Assembly (NCBI RefSeq): GCF_021018895.1
Contig: NC_079377.1
Coordinates: 19,668,501-19,732,500 of the forward strand
Origin: Seriola aureovittata
Taxonomy: Eukaryota > Chordata > Actinopteri > Carangiformes > Carangidae
DNA: 64,000 nt
Direction: 5' to 3'
Below are positions 43,583-57,754 of the stretch, piece by piece; positions within the stretch are counted from its first letter, which is position 1; each line of letters begins with the position of its first letter. The notes below the pieces were generated by a model. It ran no database searches, was not told where the DNA came from, and was given only the letters and a program-made list of their open reading frames with translations. The translations under genes were made by a program, and so were the position numbers.

Positions 43583-45059
43583 GAAAGGTTTGTTTACGAC
43601 AGATTGGTTGTAGGACAGATACAGTAGATAGATACAGTGAATGGCGTCTCCTGTTGCCGAGCGTTAGAGGTCAAGTTCATACTGGACTCTCTTGCCACCC
43701 ACCAGCTGCCAGTCTCCGGGGACAGATGGGCTGCTTAAGTGTGTGCACACGCCTGTGTGTGTTTTTTTTTGTTTTTGGTGTGTGCGCACATGACAGAGAG
43801 AGAGAGAGACACTGGACATCCCTAATCCCCCGTCCCATCCAAGGCTTTAGGCAGTGTCGTGGTGGCGAGTTAGTAACCCTTCTTTATCCACAACTGTTTA
43901 AAACACCACAGGTACAAAAGTGACAAATTATATTATTAAAATAGCACTGACACCATCCAAGGTGGAAAGGTGCAAAGTAAAGGCCAAGATATATCAGAGT
44001 TATTAGTGCTGGAGTAATTACCTTATCGTGTCCCCAACTACATTCTCAAATCAGTAGCTGATAGAAACAAGCACTAATTTGTATTTTATTTCAGTGACTC
44101 TTTGGAAATGAGAGATGTAGCTAAGAAAAGAGGAAAAAAAGAGAAGAGAAGAAAAGAGTCTTCTCTCAGGAGGTAGTTCAACCCCAATGAGTCAGCAAAC
44201 TGAAGCAATGTTTGCTGATTGTGTGGCTTCCTCTCCTAATCAAAGTGTGAACACAAACTTTACTGTAAATGGCAGTAAGTACATGGTATCCTAATCTTTG
44301 GCGCTTCTGGAGTTGTACAGAAAGTAAACTCTCACAATTGTGGCAGCAGTCAAAAGCAGAACTCACACACTTAGACGCCACTGGAGAGGAAAATAATCAA
44401 GCTGTATGTAATCAATGAACCCGGCTAATAGGATGGAGGTAACACCCAGAGGTTAGAGAAGGCTTCAGTTTGTTCACATCCCCCGACTGGCTGGAAAAAC
44501 ATAGGCAGGAAAAGTGAATAGGAAATACTTCCTTCCTGCACAGCAAACACGGAGGGGCCTTTAAAAGGCAATGGAAACTCAATTCCATGACTACAATGTA
44601 AATATGTAATTTGTGGTCTTGTGTGCATATAAAGCATTTAAAACATGACAGTTTAATGGCACCGACTATGATGAGGCAGCAATACTGAACCGTCACCAGT
44701 GACCTCTCCTAATTCAATAAACCTCACTATTTATCACAAATCTCAATCTGCTGCCTTGTAACATTCAGGATGAAATGTTTTGCCATAACTGCTCTTTGCA
44801 GAAAGACTTTGATGACAAGAACAATGTGGATGGGGCAGGAAGATGTCATTTAGTAGTGATATGATTAATTGAAAGTTCAATCAAAAGAACATACATCTGC
44901 TTTTATCAGTTTTATATCATTTTAATTGAATGTCTATTAGTTTTGGATTTTAAGACATGAATTCGGACTCTGGGAAACTATAATACATTTTCCATTCCAT
45001 TTACAGCACAATTAAATCAATTAGCTGAAAAAACAAGCAAAAGACGACTCTTAAAAAAG

Positions 45060-45160
45060 GTATATACTGAACTAAAATATTCAGTTTTCAATGATATAAG
45101 CAGCAAATCCCCATATTTGAGAAACTGATGGGAATGTTTAGCATTTTCGTTTCTAAAATG
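45060..45160. repeat. Fragment of the 58678-type dispersed repeat
   Basis: AGCAGCAAATCCCCATATTT followed by GAGAAACTGATGGGAATGTT matches the middle of the same fish repeat family. Strongly diverged. Confidence 0.4.
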
Positions 45161-48100
45161 TATAACAACTACTAATCCATATCTGCCTTTTTATAGACAC
45201 TTTAAAATGTACATGTGCATATGTTTTTCATGTATCCCAGTGCTTTCTGTGAATGAGTAGGACTTTATCCACATCACACTGCTGTAGTGACGTACTGTAC
45301 ATGGAGGCTCAGTCACATCCATTGGGAGAGAAAGAAAGAAAAAACAGCCAGTCAATCTCCACACACGAGCTGTCGCTGAGTGAAAGGTGGGACCTTTGGG
45401 TGTAAAGTCACCTCTTGATTAGAGATGTAAAGATTTATGTATTGATTTCCTATCAAATCTATTCTCCTCACCGCCACAACAAACTCCTGCAGGAAAACAC
45501 ATGGAGGGATAAAAACACCATCTTGAGTCTGATCCCGAACTCTGACCTACAGGGTTAAGCCAATCAGCTGCAGCTTTTATCCTGCATGTGTCAGACATGC
45601 GTACACACTGGACTTTTCCTGTTCAGTTCAGTGTCCATGCTTTTGTTCAGGCCTCACAGACACACACAAGCTTTAATCTGACCAGTGTGTTTGGAGGATT
45701 AGAAATCAAAGCATGCTCCAGACATTCCTCAACCTCCCTCTCATAGCCATAACGGGCTATTTTGGCTGCTTGTATTCTTAGAAAGTTGAATCTGCCTGCA
45801 AAAATAGGACTATTTTGCAATGCTGGCCTGAGATGACGGCTTTATTATGCTTGTGATGGCAGACAGTGTTGGCAGCTGGCTGCTTAGAAACACTAGAAGC
45901 TGACTGAGGAGTTTCAATAGAGAGATGAGAGAATAAGTACAGGCTTCAAAAGGACAAACTGTGTAGAAAAGGGGGAACAAGAGAAACTGACTACAGCTTA
46001 ACAGAAGCTGTTCAGTGTCAAATACAGACGGTAAAAGGAACACAACCACTAGAGAGTGATTAGAAGTGACGGACAGAACCAATTGAAAGGGGCTGAATTA
46101 GAGGTGATAGTGCCCCCTTTGTCCTGAACTTGCAGCTCTTCAATAAACTAGACTTAATGTAATTGGAGTGTGTAACTGTTTTCAAAATGTTGGTGTCTTA
46201 CTGTCGTGGTAACAGCTGGGTAGTTTTCAATATAATCAGCACAAAGGGTAAACTGATCATCAAACCTAAACATCACATATCACACATTAGATCAACATAG
46301 TAACTAATGAAGTCCTTTAGGAGCTCAACACATATTGCCTAACTACAGGAAATACAATGAGGTGACGGCTCAACAAAACCAAAAGAAAACAAGCTGCCGA
46401 GGCTGCGCTTCACTGGCTGAAAACAAACAAAACCGTAAATAATGCAGGGAAACTGACGACAGCTCAACAGCATCACAAACTACATCCTCTAAAATGACCA
46501 TGAACTTGAATCAACACCTCTCTAAAACCGAGCACTGTAACCTTCATGAAGATGGGATTTATTGCAGGATTGTCTTATTAGACTGCAGTAGTTTTAGCGA
46601 GGGGTATTTAATAAGCCATCTCAGTGTAGATTAGCTACATTAACTCCCTGTATGTGGCTACTGGCTGTGTACGCCTCAATCTCTGAAACCCAAAACAAAC
46701 AACAATGTTTTGGACCCAAACTGACAAGAGACCCATTCAGCTACAAGTAAACAGCTTCATTTTGCCATGTTAAATCACTGCACATGGAGGAAGAGCTGGC
46801 GTGTGGTGCTCCTTGGTAACGTTTCTTTGTAGGAGTAACAGTGAAAAAGTCAAACCCATGGCCTGCCAATAGCATCCTCGCCCACATACACACACGCTCG
46901 TTTTAAAGCTTTCCGGAGAGATGCTGTGATATCGTAGCGTCTGCTCCGGAGAGAAGAACACACGGCACTTAGCCCAATTGGATTGAGTGATGACCGATGG
47001 CGTGGCACATCATCATATTCATTTATCCATCCAGCCCTCCCCCTATTACTATCTCATCTAGAGGCTCTGAACAGACTGGGGCAGTGGATGAATGGATGGA
47101 TGGATAGATGGCTTCTTTCAGCCCACATCCACTGTTTGTGTCCCCCCCGTGTACATCAATTAACTTCAGCCTGCAGGGAAAGAGACAGATAATACTTTAC
47201 AATTAATGCAATGACATTGTCATTCTTATATTTTGGTGTCGTGTGGTCATCGTTGTGGCGTCTCAGTCTGCACTGCGGATTTTGCTGCTGAATTGTGAGT
47301 TCATTTAGCTGGTGACAAACATGGTGTCTTCTTCTCTCCAGCTGCACCAAACTCCTGTTCATTTTTTTCCCCCAGTAAAAACCAACCATACGCCAATTAT
47401 TTGGAGGAAGAAACAAGTTTTCAAACTTGGCAATGATAATGAATTTTATCAGTTGAGCAAAATATTAATTTGCAGTATGCATGTCAAAGGGTTGACAGAC
47501 ATCGTCAAGATTATAACTGACACTATCCTGACACTAGCTCAAAGTCTCCTCTTCTCAGGGACTGTCAGAGACTGAGCAGTCTGGGTCAACAAAGATCACG
47601 ACTGCCACGTACTGTTCTTCATCATCCGACTGCTACAAACCTGGCAATCTGCCCCCAAAGCATAGCTGGATATTAGCTAGATCAGGGCACACACACAGAA
47701 CAGCTTCTCCATTTTAAAACTGCTGTATCACAGAACCATTCATGCACAGCTGCCACTGTAGTCGCACACAAGCACACCCTCCGACACCGTCACTGGTAAG
47801 AAATCAACACAATTCAGGTGAGTCTGACATGCATCGTACACTGCAAATCAGCCATCTGCAATACATGGCATTATCTGTAATAATATTTGTGTAGCTGGCA
47901 AAATAATTACTCAAGAAGCAGAGATTAATCATGTGCTACAGTACAATTACAGTTTCTAATTTTATTTTCAACCATCCACTTGAGTGCCTGGAAGTGATTT
48001 TTTTATGGCACACCATTTAAAATTACAAGCACTACAGTATATATCTATTTATTCCTGCTCACAGTCTAAGAGAATTTTATGGACAGCATAGTCTGACCCT

Positions 48101-48239
48101 TTTAACACACCCCAACGTGTACGCACACGCACTGACAGGAATAACTTTTAATAACTAATGCACAAGTGCTGTTTTAGCTTTGAGGTTTATTGGCTATAAA
48201 TCACAGGTATTGCAAGTGATGTAGGTATATTGATACTGT

Positions 48240-48244
<5 letters not shown>

Positions 48245-48297
<53 letters not shown>

Positions 48298-48433
48298 ACT
48301 TGGAGATGAAGTGTCCTCCACTAATGCTATTAGATAAAACAGATATCTGTGATCATCTGTGGCACAAAATAGCTAAACATACTAAAATGTCAAACCTAAT
48401 GTTCAATCCAGTGTGCGTGCGTGCGTGCGTGCA

Positions 48434-48464
<31 letters not shown>

Positions 48465-48611
48465 AGGGGTGACTGGGAGGTGAAGGGCAGAGATTTGTTT
48501 TGCGTTTGGTTAGAGGCGGTTTTGTTTTTTGAAATGTTCTTACACTTCAAGTGGTGTATTGTACCAGAGTGCGTTTGTGTGTGTGTGTGTGTGTGTGTAT
48601 GTGTTTGTGCA

Positions 48612-48661
<50 letters not shown>

Positions 48662-48813
48662 GTTGCACACGTCTTTTTTCATTCGAGCAAAGCCATTAGA
48701 TAACGTAGTGATTCCATTTGAAGCCTTTAGCGACATTGCAGTCATGTCGATGAATACTGCGCTGTGGGCACCACTAAAAGCATGGCTCTCAGCCTTGTGC
48801 ACGTGCGCACACA

Positions 48814-48863
<50 letters not shown>
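48245..48863. repeat. Cluster of GT and CA microsatellites
   Basis: (GT)n at about 48245-48295, 48437-48463, 48576-48598 and 48617-48660, then (CA)n at 48816-48863. GT and CA blocks are mutually complementary, so a transcript of either strand could pair with itself. Together they produce a 228-codon plus-strand and a 182-codon minus-strand open frame of Cys/Val and Thr/His repeats; these are not genes. Confidence 0.93.
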
Positions 48864-48867
<4 letters not shown>

Positions 48868-49529
48868 AAATACACACACCACTTTTCTCTGAAACAAACA
48901 CGCTGGATGAAACTGGGTGTGTCCCTGACTAAATGATAGAAAACTGACAGATTCAGTGATGATACTAATAAGAGACATTAGACTGCTACCAATGATATCA
49001 GCAAATGTTTCTAATATTAAAAACATATGAGGCATGTACTATATATATGTTGGAAAAAATCACCCTTTCCTCAGTCAGAAACTGCATTTTGGTAATTGTA
49101 TCCAAGTACAACTTTTCAAATCCATAAAGAATATCCATCACACCTATCTTTCAAACTTTTCATCGCTCACTCCTCCAGCATAAAAACCTACTGTTGTCAA
49201 ACCGTTACAAAATGAATTCAAAAGATCACAACAAACAAACTGAAAACAAAATGAATAGCCTATTTATTGCAGTGCTTTTTCAAAAGTAGCATATTCACAG
49301 GCATTATTGAGCCGACACGTCGCACAGTGTAAACAAAGGTGTTCATTAATAAAGTAGGTCTACTTTATATGATATATGGGGTTCCTTGTGGCTGATTACG
49401 TATACATCTATACAGCTAAAATTTGCTAAATTAGCTAAAAAAAGAATATTTTCCATAAACATATGAGTGCTGGAGAACTTTAATGTTATTAAATCAATTA
49501 CAAGTTAAACTACTAAAGATTCCCTGCTT

Positions 49530-49690
49530 GGTTTTTTGACTGCTGACAAATCAAATAACCATAATCACTTTGAGCACCAGTATCTTCAGATTAGCATTTG
49601 TCATAATTTTTGACATCTTATTGACAAATCACTTAGCCGATTAATCAAAAGAATAAACGTTAGATTAAACCATGATTTAAAAAATTAAAA
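49530..49690. repeat. Copy of the 58678-type dispersed repeat
   Basis: Contains GACTGCTGACAAATCAAATA, CTTAGCCGATTAATCAAAAG and AATATTGCAGCTCTT, recalling the GATTAATC...GCAGCTCT ends of the common fish element. Diverged; borders approximate. Confidence 0.45.
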
Positions 49691-51526
49691 TATTGCAGCT
49701 CTTCTCAGGATAAGTGATTGGGGACAATAGAGGTATGGACCAAAGTAGTTTTTGCCCTCATCTCAAGAAAATGAAAACTAGATGAACATTGTATAGAAAC
49801 ATGACATGAGTATGTGTGTGAGCATCTCAGGGACATCGCAACAATAGAATTACAGTGAGGCAGAGCTTGTTAAACACTGGAAGTTAATAAAGGGAGGGAG
49901 ACAGACAGAGAGACCCATATCTGCGGGTAAGACAAGATAAAAGGGAGACCAACTGATATGAGATAGATGAATGACAGACTGACAGAAAGAAAAACAGACA
50001 GAGACTTCGGGTCAGTGTGGCCCAGAACAGACAAGACTATAAATAGATCCAATCCTCCTCCGGCTTACAGCCCTGAATCACACTGACCTGGCCTGCCCTG
50101 CATCACCAAGCATAGAGACAGAGACACAATGAGACAGAAAGTGAGAGACACAGAAACAGAAAAAGAGAAAGGCTGACAGATGGAGGCGTACGGAAAAACC
50201 AGAGAGGAGGAGGAGGCGAGTTTCTGACAATGATTTTATATGATCTCTCTTTCTTTCCCTTCCAGTTACCACTTCCTCCATCAACAAGTGACTCCAGTCT
50301 GACGTCCCGTCGCTGTGAGAGGTCAGTCTGGTGTCAGTGGGACAAAGCTGAGGCTCATGTCTCCTACTCAGAGCCAACAGTGTAATGATGTAAACAAGAT
50401 GAGGAGTGATGGGAGATAATAAGGGGAAAGATAAAGATAGTGTTGATAATGTCACAAGTCTGATGACAGTGGTGATAATACCAATGATGGTAATGAACCC
50501 AAAATATGTTACTTGTAGCTACAAGCGTTAAACACCAGTAGTAAGCTGGTACTTCTTTTGTTTTGGACGTTTTCAGGATCATTATTTATTTGAAATTAAG
50601 AAATGACATTACAGAAACTAATCCCAGTAAGTGTCTGTTACTTTGACATTTGGGGGTCGGGTTGTTTGCCGTCTTACTGGGAGTTTGGTGGAGGCTTGAT
50701 ATCGGTTTGATCTGTGTTCAGTGGGCAGACTGGTCCACCATAGGGTAGATGGGAGCCTCAACCAGAAAAGAAATGGCCTCATGGTCAAGCTAAAGGACAG
50801 TAAGATCACCTGGGACCATGAATGTCTCTGCAAAATCCATGGGAATCAATTTGATAGATATTGATAGGTATTTCAATCTGGATCAAGGTGGAGAACTGAA
50901 CAATGTTGCCGCCCCCACTGCCACTAGCATGACTGAAAGTAATCTAACTACAGAAGAGCACTTAAATATTGTAAACTACAAGTACAGAAACAACTCCAGT
51001 GGCCCTTCCCTAATAAAGAGTCCACATTCATGATTAGAAATCTTACCATGACAGGTTTAAATTCCTGCGATCAATGTATAAAACTGTGACTAACTATGAG
51101 TCCAGGTTCACAGGTCATTCAAGTTTAATTTGTTCGGACCCTGTAGCTGCTCCCAGTCATTTCAAATTGTACTCTGAACACGAGTCTTGTGTTTACGTGG
51201 GTTAAACACGCTGTAGCTCAAGTTAAACTTATGATTATGAGAACAGGACTTGCACAGTCATAGTTCTTACGTGCTTTTCTGTTCTCAAATTTAGGATGAA
51301 AAACAGCAGCACGGTAGTCTGTATGCCTGTTTGTGTGTGTTGGGGTCTGAGAGATATCAGAGGAACTCAACCAAAACATGTAGTGACACACTGTGTATCC
51401 TTCTCCCCTCTCATTTTGTTTTTCACTCTGTTCTGCATTATGTTCTGCATGCTTTACGAGACAGTTTCAGTCAGCGCGTGTGGCACACTGGATGTGTTGA
51501 ATTGAGCCATTAAATTAAGCTTTAAA

Positions 51527-51900
51527 AGGATGGTTTGGGTTATCTGACGTGGGATTGTGTGAGGTAGTCATCCATAGTCAGTGTATTACCCACAGTACAC
51601 TCGGATGAGCTCACAGTTTGGGTAAGTAGACACGAGTATCGGCACAGAGCCTGAGTGATGTGCTGCTGTGGACGGGGTCAGCAGAAAACACATGTTTCAG
51701 CCGGAGAAAAAAGCCGAGTGTACGCTTTATTTTGAGTATTTTCACAGCTTTAACTTGCCGTCAAAAGGCCTTTTCCTTTTTCGAGCTACATTTTCTCAAC
51801 TGTTGAACTACCATATTACTACACAAAAACACACCTGAGGCGCACACTTTATGACGCCGCCGATCAGCTGTTTGAGTCTGAGAGAGCTAAGAGTCAGCTG
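51527..51900. repeat. Teleost dispersed repeat (GGATGGTTTGGGTTATCTGA type)
   Basis: GGATGGTTTGGGTTATCTGA, TCATCCATAGTCAGTGTATT, GCTGCTGTGGACGGGGTCAG and CAGCTTTAACTTGCCGTCAA occur in the order I know from a repeat abundant in percomorph genomes. It is non-coding here. Exact family and borders not determined. Confidence 0.65.
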
Positions 51901-53245
51901 CATCTGGAAAAACATTTCACTGTACCTACACTTTCTTCGATGATACTCTATTTGAGCTGGTAAACTCAGTGAGCTTTGCGGTTCATGCACTGAATATTAA
52001 GGCATATACTGTTTAGTACATGCCAAGAGTAATATGAAAGTAATTAAGTTATATCAGTTAATTTATGATTACTCAGATAAACCTTTATGTGAGCAAGATA
52101 ACCTGATTAACGTGTCAGCATGACACATGTCAATAGTCATATTATCCTACACTGATAATAGTCAAATTACTTGAGGGCAGATAGAGTTGAGGGGAGGAAG
52201 CGACGTGACAGAAAGACACTACATGAGGTGAAAGGGACAAGTGCATGCTGGGGTTTTAAAAACAAACGTAAGTTGACTTGTTATTGTAGTCTGACCTGCT
52301 TATTTGTCCCCTGCATCAACACAGTCAGCAGCAGTAGGAGCTGCAGCAGAGAGTCTGACGGACAGCTCAGGCAATGAAGGCACTTTAAAACCCTTAGTAG
52401 TCAAGTCTGACCACGCAGACATGATAAACAGGTTTATATTGAGTGTTGCTTACGCTCTCCAAGAATATTGTTATCTCTGATGTCCGTCACGAATAAATGT
52501 CCACAAATCCACTTAGAAATCACAGAAGAAAGACAAATCTTCAGAACTTGCCTGAAGATGTTTTCTTCAGTATAAAAGTATTCCAATGAAAGCTGTCTGT
52601 GCATCCATTTGAAAAGAGGAACTGATAATAGCTGATTCAGCGTGCTGCTATTGGCGGCAAACAAATACAGACCAAAAGAAATTGGGGGGAACTGGGGACA
52701 TTTGACTCTGATCATTGACTCTGATTTCTGTTATTCACATCATGTGAATGTAATCACCACAATCAGTGTTATAGTCACGTGGACGAAGTAAATACAATTG
52801 AATTTTTCCCGTGAAGATGGATGCCAAAATACACCTTCTTTTTAGTGTCACACCTGACCTAGTTTTCTTTCTTTCGCTCCTTCTCTGAAAGGTAAACTGT
52901 TTAAAATGGACAGATGTCAACATCGCGGCGAAAGGCAACAGGCTGAACATACAGACTGTGGATTTACTGCTAGCTATCGTGGCTTATGTCAACGTTGTTA
53001 TAGGATAATCAAGACATATGCTGGAGTAAACAAGAGAGCTGGAAGGGGCCGTTTCTCAAATGAACCACATAACTAATCCACCATGTATTCCCAAACTTCA
53101 AGGTTATTATTTTCCAAGGGGAAAACAGAGAAATAACTTACTAAATGTATATATTAGTGACTCTAGACATGTAGAGTGTGGGAGAGGTATGAATCAGAAG
53201 TTTGTTCAAATTTCAATTCAAAATGTTGTTGATATTGGGAAATAA

Positions 53246-53286
53246 GATATATAAATATATATACATATATATAAATATAAATTAAT
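53246..53286. repeat. AT-rich (ATATAA)n tract
   Basis: Irregular TATATA/ATAAAT run of about 40 bases. Confidence 0.85.
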
Positions 53287-56200
53287 TCATCAAAATAGTG
53301 TCCTTGAATCCAAAAGTGAACCAATTGTAAGATGTTGAACGTTTTATCAAGTTTATACAAAGCATAGTCTTTAGCATCATCTAAAAGTTAACCAGCTCAT
53401 GCAATAGAAACTAAGCTCTGTGGTTAGGTGTTTGTAACCTAAAAGCACCTTGGGAGTTGTAGTCAACTCCTCTCCTTTGTGTTTTTATGTAGGCTTACAC
53501 TATTGAGTAGTTAATAACGAACCAGAAATTTTGCAAGACCAGTCCAGGCTGTAGAAGTTCTCCAAAAGTCAGTTTCTGAAGATTGATTGATCTAACCCTA
53601 CACAGGAAACCTCCACCTGTAGACCTGCTAACATACTGGAGTTTAGCACGTTAAGATGATAGTTTTAGAAATAACCTAAAGTGACCTGAAGTGTTGGATG
53701 AGTCGAGATGACCTTTTGTTATCACTAGATGAAAAGGGAATAACCAAAGTCATAAAGATTTACCCTTAAGGGATCATGAAGCAGGTTTGATGGCAATCCA
53801 CCCAATAGAGGAAATTTTACTCTGGACCAAACTGTTGGATCACCAGACCAATACTGTCATCCAAACAAAAGAACCAACACCCCTGAACGAAAGTGGGAAA
53901 TATTTCATATAGATGTATTGTGGTATTGTGCAGAATCCCTTTTTAACCTTCATTTTTTCATTAAATTTGAAGTGAGAAAATCCTGGGCATTAGTGCTGCA
54001 TCATCATCTCATCATTTTTGTCCAGTGACCCCGAACTAATGTTCTTAGTGTCACTGTTCTCTCAAAATAATGGATGACAGCAGATAGCTTGTGAAGCATG
54101 TGAAAGTTTGACGTTCCTTTCACTCAGTGGAAGTGAGAAACACTGACATCATCGCATCCCCAAAAAGTAATAACACAGCTCAATATAAACAGGTGCCACC
54201 GGTGCTTTTCTTACATTGCTGCAGGTCCTGTTTCTTTCCCCCTCCTCTTATCTCAACTATGCTACACTGAGGCTAAGCAAATACAATATGAGATTAAAGG
54301 TAAATTAGATTTATCACAACTACTCTGCCAGTTCACTGTGCTATCATGTCATTATGTACAGCTTCCATTAGCATGGTACTGTTGCTAGTGTAACTCAACA
54401 ACTACACCTAACAACGTTTAAAAAGATGTGTGATGACAACACCCAAATTAGTACTAAGAATAGATCTGGAGGCAAATACTGGCACCTTTATTCCAGCACA
54501 TAAATAACACTGCCCGGGTTTCCAGCCTTGATGTGTCAGAGTGCAGCCTTGATCCTCGTTTTGTGATAACTAATCACTGATGAGCGGCTGTTCCAGGGAG
54601 ACAGACAGACCGAGAGAGACACACACACACACAAACACACACAAACAAGAGAAGGGACAATGACCTCCATTGTGTTGAGACTGCCAGACCTTATGGTAAG
54701 ACATGAAGAGACACACATGAACAAACATCCAGTTACAAAAATTTAATGCAGCCTGTAAAGCTGTGTAAAGAGTGACAGCTGACGTAGATCGTGTCTGACA
54801 GCTGAGCAGCGATACTTGCACAGCCTGTATGAGCAAGTTAATCCTCCTAAAAAGCAAATAATGATGTTGTTTTACATTTGCCAGGAACATTCTACCATTC
54901 CTATGTGTTGATATTTATGTTCGATATTTATGTAGAAGCTTGTGGAACAAGTCCTGTTCGTTAGATGTGCATAGACCAACGTTAACACATGGGATCGTAC
55001 GTTGTATGGGCTTGACTTGACAGGGTGCAGGCTTATAACGCTTTGTGTAAGCGATGAGCTGCGCGCGCTGCCTGAGCTGCACAGGTTGGAAAGGATTATT
55101 ATGCCTCCATGTATTTTATATCATGGCCACTTGCCAGTGATTAAAATAACTGTTTATTTACATTTCCATTTACAAATATTGCTCAGCTGCTGAAGCTGAG
55201 TTCAGTCGTCGTGCAGGACAAATGTGATTAAAAGATTTCAATATAGACAAATATTTGCACAGTGTACCTGGAAGGGTGTGACACATCATGACATGCAGGA
55301 TGTACAACTCATTATTTTCCTTTTTTGGCAAGTACTGAGTTAATTAAATACATACCAAAGTCCACATAAAATGTGTCTAATTTTAGCCAATTATGGAAAA
55401 AATATCATCCAAGTTACTATTTTTATCTAAAATGATCCTAGATCTGGATCTAGAAAAAGTGCTGAAATCAAACTCCCCTAATATTGTGGAAGCTCATTTT
55501 GTTATTATAATCCACTGGTGATCAAGTGGAGATTCAATCCACTAAACCTCCACAAAACCTGCATCATTGCCACATTTTCACAAAAGTGTGTCAAGGCAGC
55601 AGGCCCTGAATGGGACCATTATTGTGAGCAGACTTTTATTATGAAAGGCTGTTTTGATTGTAACCTTGGAAGCAGACACAAACGCACCAACTGTGTTGGT
55701 GGTGCGCCAGTCAACACAAGTACATACTTCAACCAAGTCATGCAGCGGCACAATCAACTCTATTGAATTTATTGGGATACTAAAAACTGCTATTAGAGCT
55801 GCACAGCAGCTTTCAGATGGGATTATCAAATGATTTTAACTTTGCCAAGAGCCTGCAGGTACGTGTCAATTGTTAAGGTGAAACTACGATTAAACAGACA
55901 AAGCTGACAAGGCATCACACAGATGAGAGAACAATAAACTGAGTGTGTGTGATCGACTATGGGTGTGTGTTTGTATGCGGTTGGTCAAACATCCTCCACT
56001 TGGGAAAACAGCAGCCTTGTGCAAAGAAACCTTAGTGTAAATGGAGATAATGACAACAAAAGGTGAACAAATATTGACACAGATCACTATGTTGTGTGTG
56101 CATGTGCCTGCATATGTGCGTTTGTCTGTGTTTCTTTATATTTCGAGCCAAATTTGGATGTCAGCGCGGTTGGTTTGCATCTTGTAAAATGAAGAGTCAA

Positions 56201-57097
56201 AAGCATTCACCAGTTAAATGATCTGATATGCAAAGTGAGTGTTGTAGACAGAACAGTTTGTTGTTTGGATAAATAACAGCCAGCTTTAAAAAAGGAGATT
56301 ACTGAGTGAAATGAGAACTAGAGAGTGATGTGGTAAAAGAAGTAAAATGAGGCAGGAACAGCGGTATTTAGAAATATGTAACTCATGACAATGAAGTATG
56401 TTTTGGCAGTATCAAAATAAATGAAACATTCAGGCAACCATAACTGGCTGAAGTATTTAAAGCCTCCGCTCTGTACAAGACTTAAAATATTTTTAAGTTG
56501 ACTTAATTTTTATCTTGTTCCCACAACTAAATCAATCAATCTGCAGTCCAGTCCAGCTGTCAAGCTGTTTTTAAGGAATTAAACTATACATCTTGTTTTT
56601 AGATCCAAATGTTCAATAGGAACCAATGTGCTTGTGGCCGAGTGCCACAAGCAAGGTAGGAAAGTATTGAGAGATGGACTAAAGACCATTATATACTCCA
56701 GAACAGATGTGGGCGTGAACAGCAGGACGGGCAGCTTTTTACACTACACTTAGTGTCTGCGGATGTAAATAATAATTTCTATGATGTGACAATGCGATGG
56801 CAAAGTTTAGGTTCGGTTTTGGCACTGAAACAACTTGGACTGTCTTGGTTGTCATGGTTACAATATTTAACATGTGGTCAAGCTTATTTAACAACCATGG
56901 CTAAACGAAACAACACTGACTAACAGTTTGAAACAGGAACGAACAGCTGTCTCCCGTGATAAACTTGAGTGTTTTGTCTCTCTGTAACCACGTCACTACA
57001 GGACGCTGTCACTTGAATGTAAACATGTCGTTTGAAAAGACTGATGCTGTTTCACATGAATGCAGGAAGTCACCTAACAATAAAACAACCTGTGTCA

Positions 57098-57114
57098 CCC
57101 CCCCCCCCCCCCCC
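57098..57114. repeat. C17 homopolymer
   Basis: Seventeen consecutive C, by far the longest G/C homopolymer in the window. Prone to length error in sequencing. Confidence 0.95.
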
Positions 57115-57556
57115 AAATGGCAGCACGGTCTCATCTCTTCTTGAGGTTAGCGGCTTCAGGCTACATTAGCTCCTATGAGCATAAAATAACCTGAATCTCC
57201 CATCAAACTGTTGGCGGTCAAATTGTATTGCGGGAAATTCAGGTTTTGAAAGTGAAAGCATGAAATAAAAATAACAATATCTCTGGTTCGACAGCTTTAG
57301 ATGAGAGCAATGCTAAACCAGGGGAGTACTATTTCCAACTAGCAGAAGTGTTTTTTTACCTTTCCCTTTGGTCTACTTTCAAACCATGAACACATACACC
57401 ACACAGATTTTACTCTGGAAAATTACTCTGTGAATTAAAATCCCGACATGTAAGTTTTAACTTCGCTGGGTCCCGCCAGATTAAAGCCCTCAAAAACCAA
57501 AGTAAACAACAAGTCACATTTTTCTGAGGTCTTTTTCTGGAAAACATCAATTTGTG

Positions 57557-57754
57557 TGATTGACAGTCAGGCTTCCTCAGGCTTTGAGGACTTTGAGTTT
57601 TAAATGGTAAACCTGACCGCACTGTGTTACTATTCATTATACATGACACCCAGTGAATATGGTGACCATGTTATGTAATCTTGGCTGTCAGGTGTGATGG
57701 GTAGGATGCATGCAAGGTAGCCGTTACCATGGAGACAAGCTGCTTGATTGACAG
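57557..57754. promoter_or_regulatory. Candidate regulatory cluster: two PBX/PREP decamers and an RFX-like site
   Basis: TGATTGACAG, the PBX-PREP/MEIS composite motif, occurs at 57557-57566 and again at 57745-57754. GTTACCATGGAGAC, a partial RFX X-box, is at 57723-57736. All lie in the large camk2g intron 2. Motif matches alone do not show activity. Confidence 0.35.

Noticed and set aside
48246..48932. 228-codon plus-strand open frame with Cys-Val and Thr-His runs
   Set aside because: Built almost wholly from GT and CA microsatellites; an overlapping minus-strand frame is equally open for the same reason.
50618..50833. Minus-strand 71-codon frame in a GC-richer patch
   Set aside because: No recognisable protein; the sequence looks like a degraded dispersed repeat.
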